Source of the DNA: DASPJL01 sp035628645
Lineage (GTDB): Bacteria > Bacteroidota > Bacteroidia > Cytophagales > Cyclobacteriaceae
DNA: 32,571 nucleotides
Direction: 5' to 3'
Assembly (NCBI GenBank): GCA_035628645.1
Contig: DASPJL010000021.1
Location: forward strand, 1 to 32,571
The position numbers were made by a program, and so were the translations under genes. A model generated the notes under the pieces. That model searched no databases and was not told the DNA's origin. It saw nothing but the letters and a program-made list of their open reading frames with translations. Below, piece after piece: positions 32,444 to 32,571 of the stretch (its first letter is position 1; each line of letters opens with the position of its first letter).

Positions 32444-32571
32444 TTAAACTTGATAAAAGCAATGGAAATCTCTTCCATCAACAGCATAACTTAAGATTTT
32501 TTAATAAGTATTCAACAAGGTAACCGCTTTAATTCACCAAAAAAATCTAAAAAAAATTACTTAGGCAATGT

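Noticed and set aside
1..32571. CRISPR arrays, tRNA or rRNA genes, insertion sequences, prophage or integration sites
   Set aside because: I saw no regularly spaced direct repeats, no tRNA-like or rRNA-like stretch and no transposase or integrase coding sequence in either strand.

Overview
The window comes from a Bacteroidota chromosome, probably Cytophagales or Sphingobacteriales; the order cannot be fixed from sequence alone. The signs are two SusC-type TonB-dependent transporters, a SusD/SusE pair, a FecR/ECF-sigma pair, a type IX secretion C-terminal domain, LytS/LytTR signalling, lipoboxes followed by acidic surface-export-like residues, and several matches to the Bacteroidota promoter pattern TTTG-N19/20-TAnnTTTG. 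The sequence is moderately AT-rich, and I saw no tRNA, rRNA, CRISPR or transposase.

Layout. (1) 1-4201, minus strand: the edge of a first polysaccharide-utilization locus. It holds a SusC-like gene cut by the window start and a GntR/FCD regulator upstream of it. Candidate operators sit at both promoters. (2) 4475-7360: a DUF4260 membrane protein (plus), then AraC-type, SDR and Crp/Fnr-type genes (minus). (3) 7622-12125: a membrane histidine kinase with no adjacent response regulator, a secreted protein I do not recognise, and an OYE-family (NamA/YqjM-like) oxidoreductase. (4) 12513-26568, minus strand: an alpha-mannan locus in the order fecR, susC (with STN domain), susD, susE-like, GH76, GH76, GH125, ECF sigma, GH76-CBM-T9SS. 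(5) 26880-28844, plus: a SASA-type (sialate O-acetylesterase-like) carbohydrate esterase, divergent from fecR. (6) 29010-32443, minus: a secreted eight-repeat PQQ-like beta-propeller protein and a LytTR regulator/LytS kinase pair with a 4-base ATGA overlap.

How the mannan locus probably works. The T9SS-exported GH76 with a CBM, and a GH76 lipoprotein, would cut alpha-1,6-mannan outside the cell. SusD and the SusE-like lipoprotein would capture the oligosaccharides and SusC would import them. A soluble GH76 and a GH125 exo-alpha-1,6-mannosidase would finish them in the periplasm. The STN domain of SusC can signal through the single-pass FecR protein to the ECF sigma factor. That sigma gene is unusually placed near the distal end of the cluster, far from fecR. 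No GH92 or GH99 is present, so the visible toolkit handles only the alpha-1,6 backbone. Stem-loops lie in most gaps of the distal half, including a good intrinsic-terminator candidate right after the SusE-like gene, so the cluster is probably expressed in segments.
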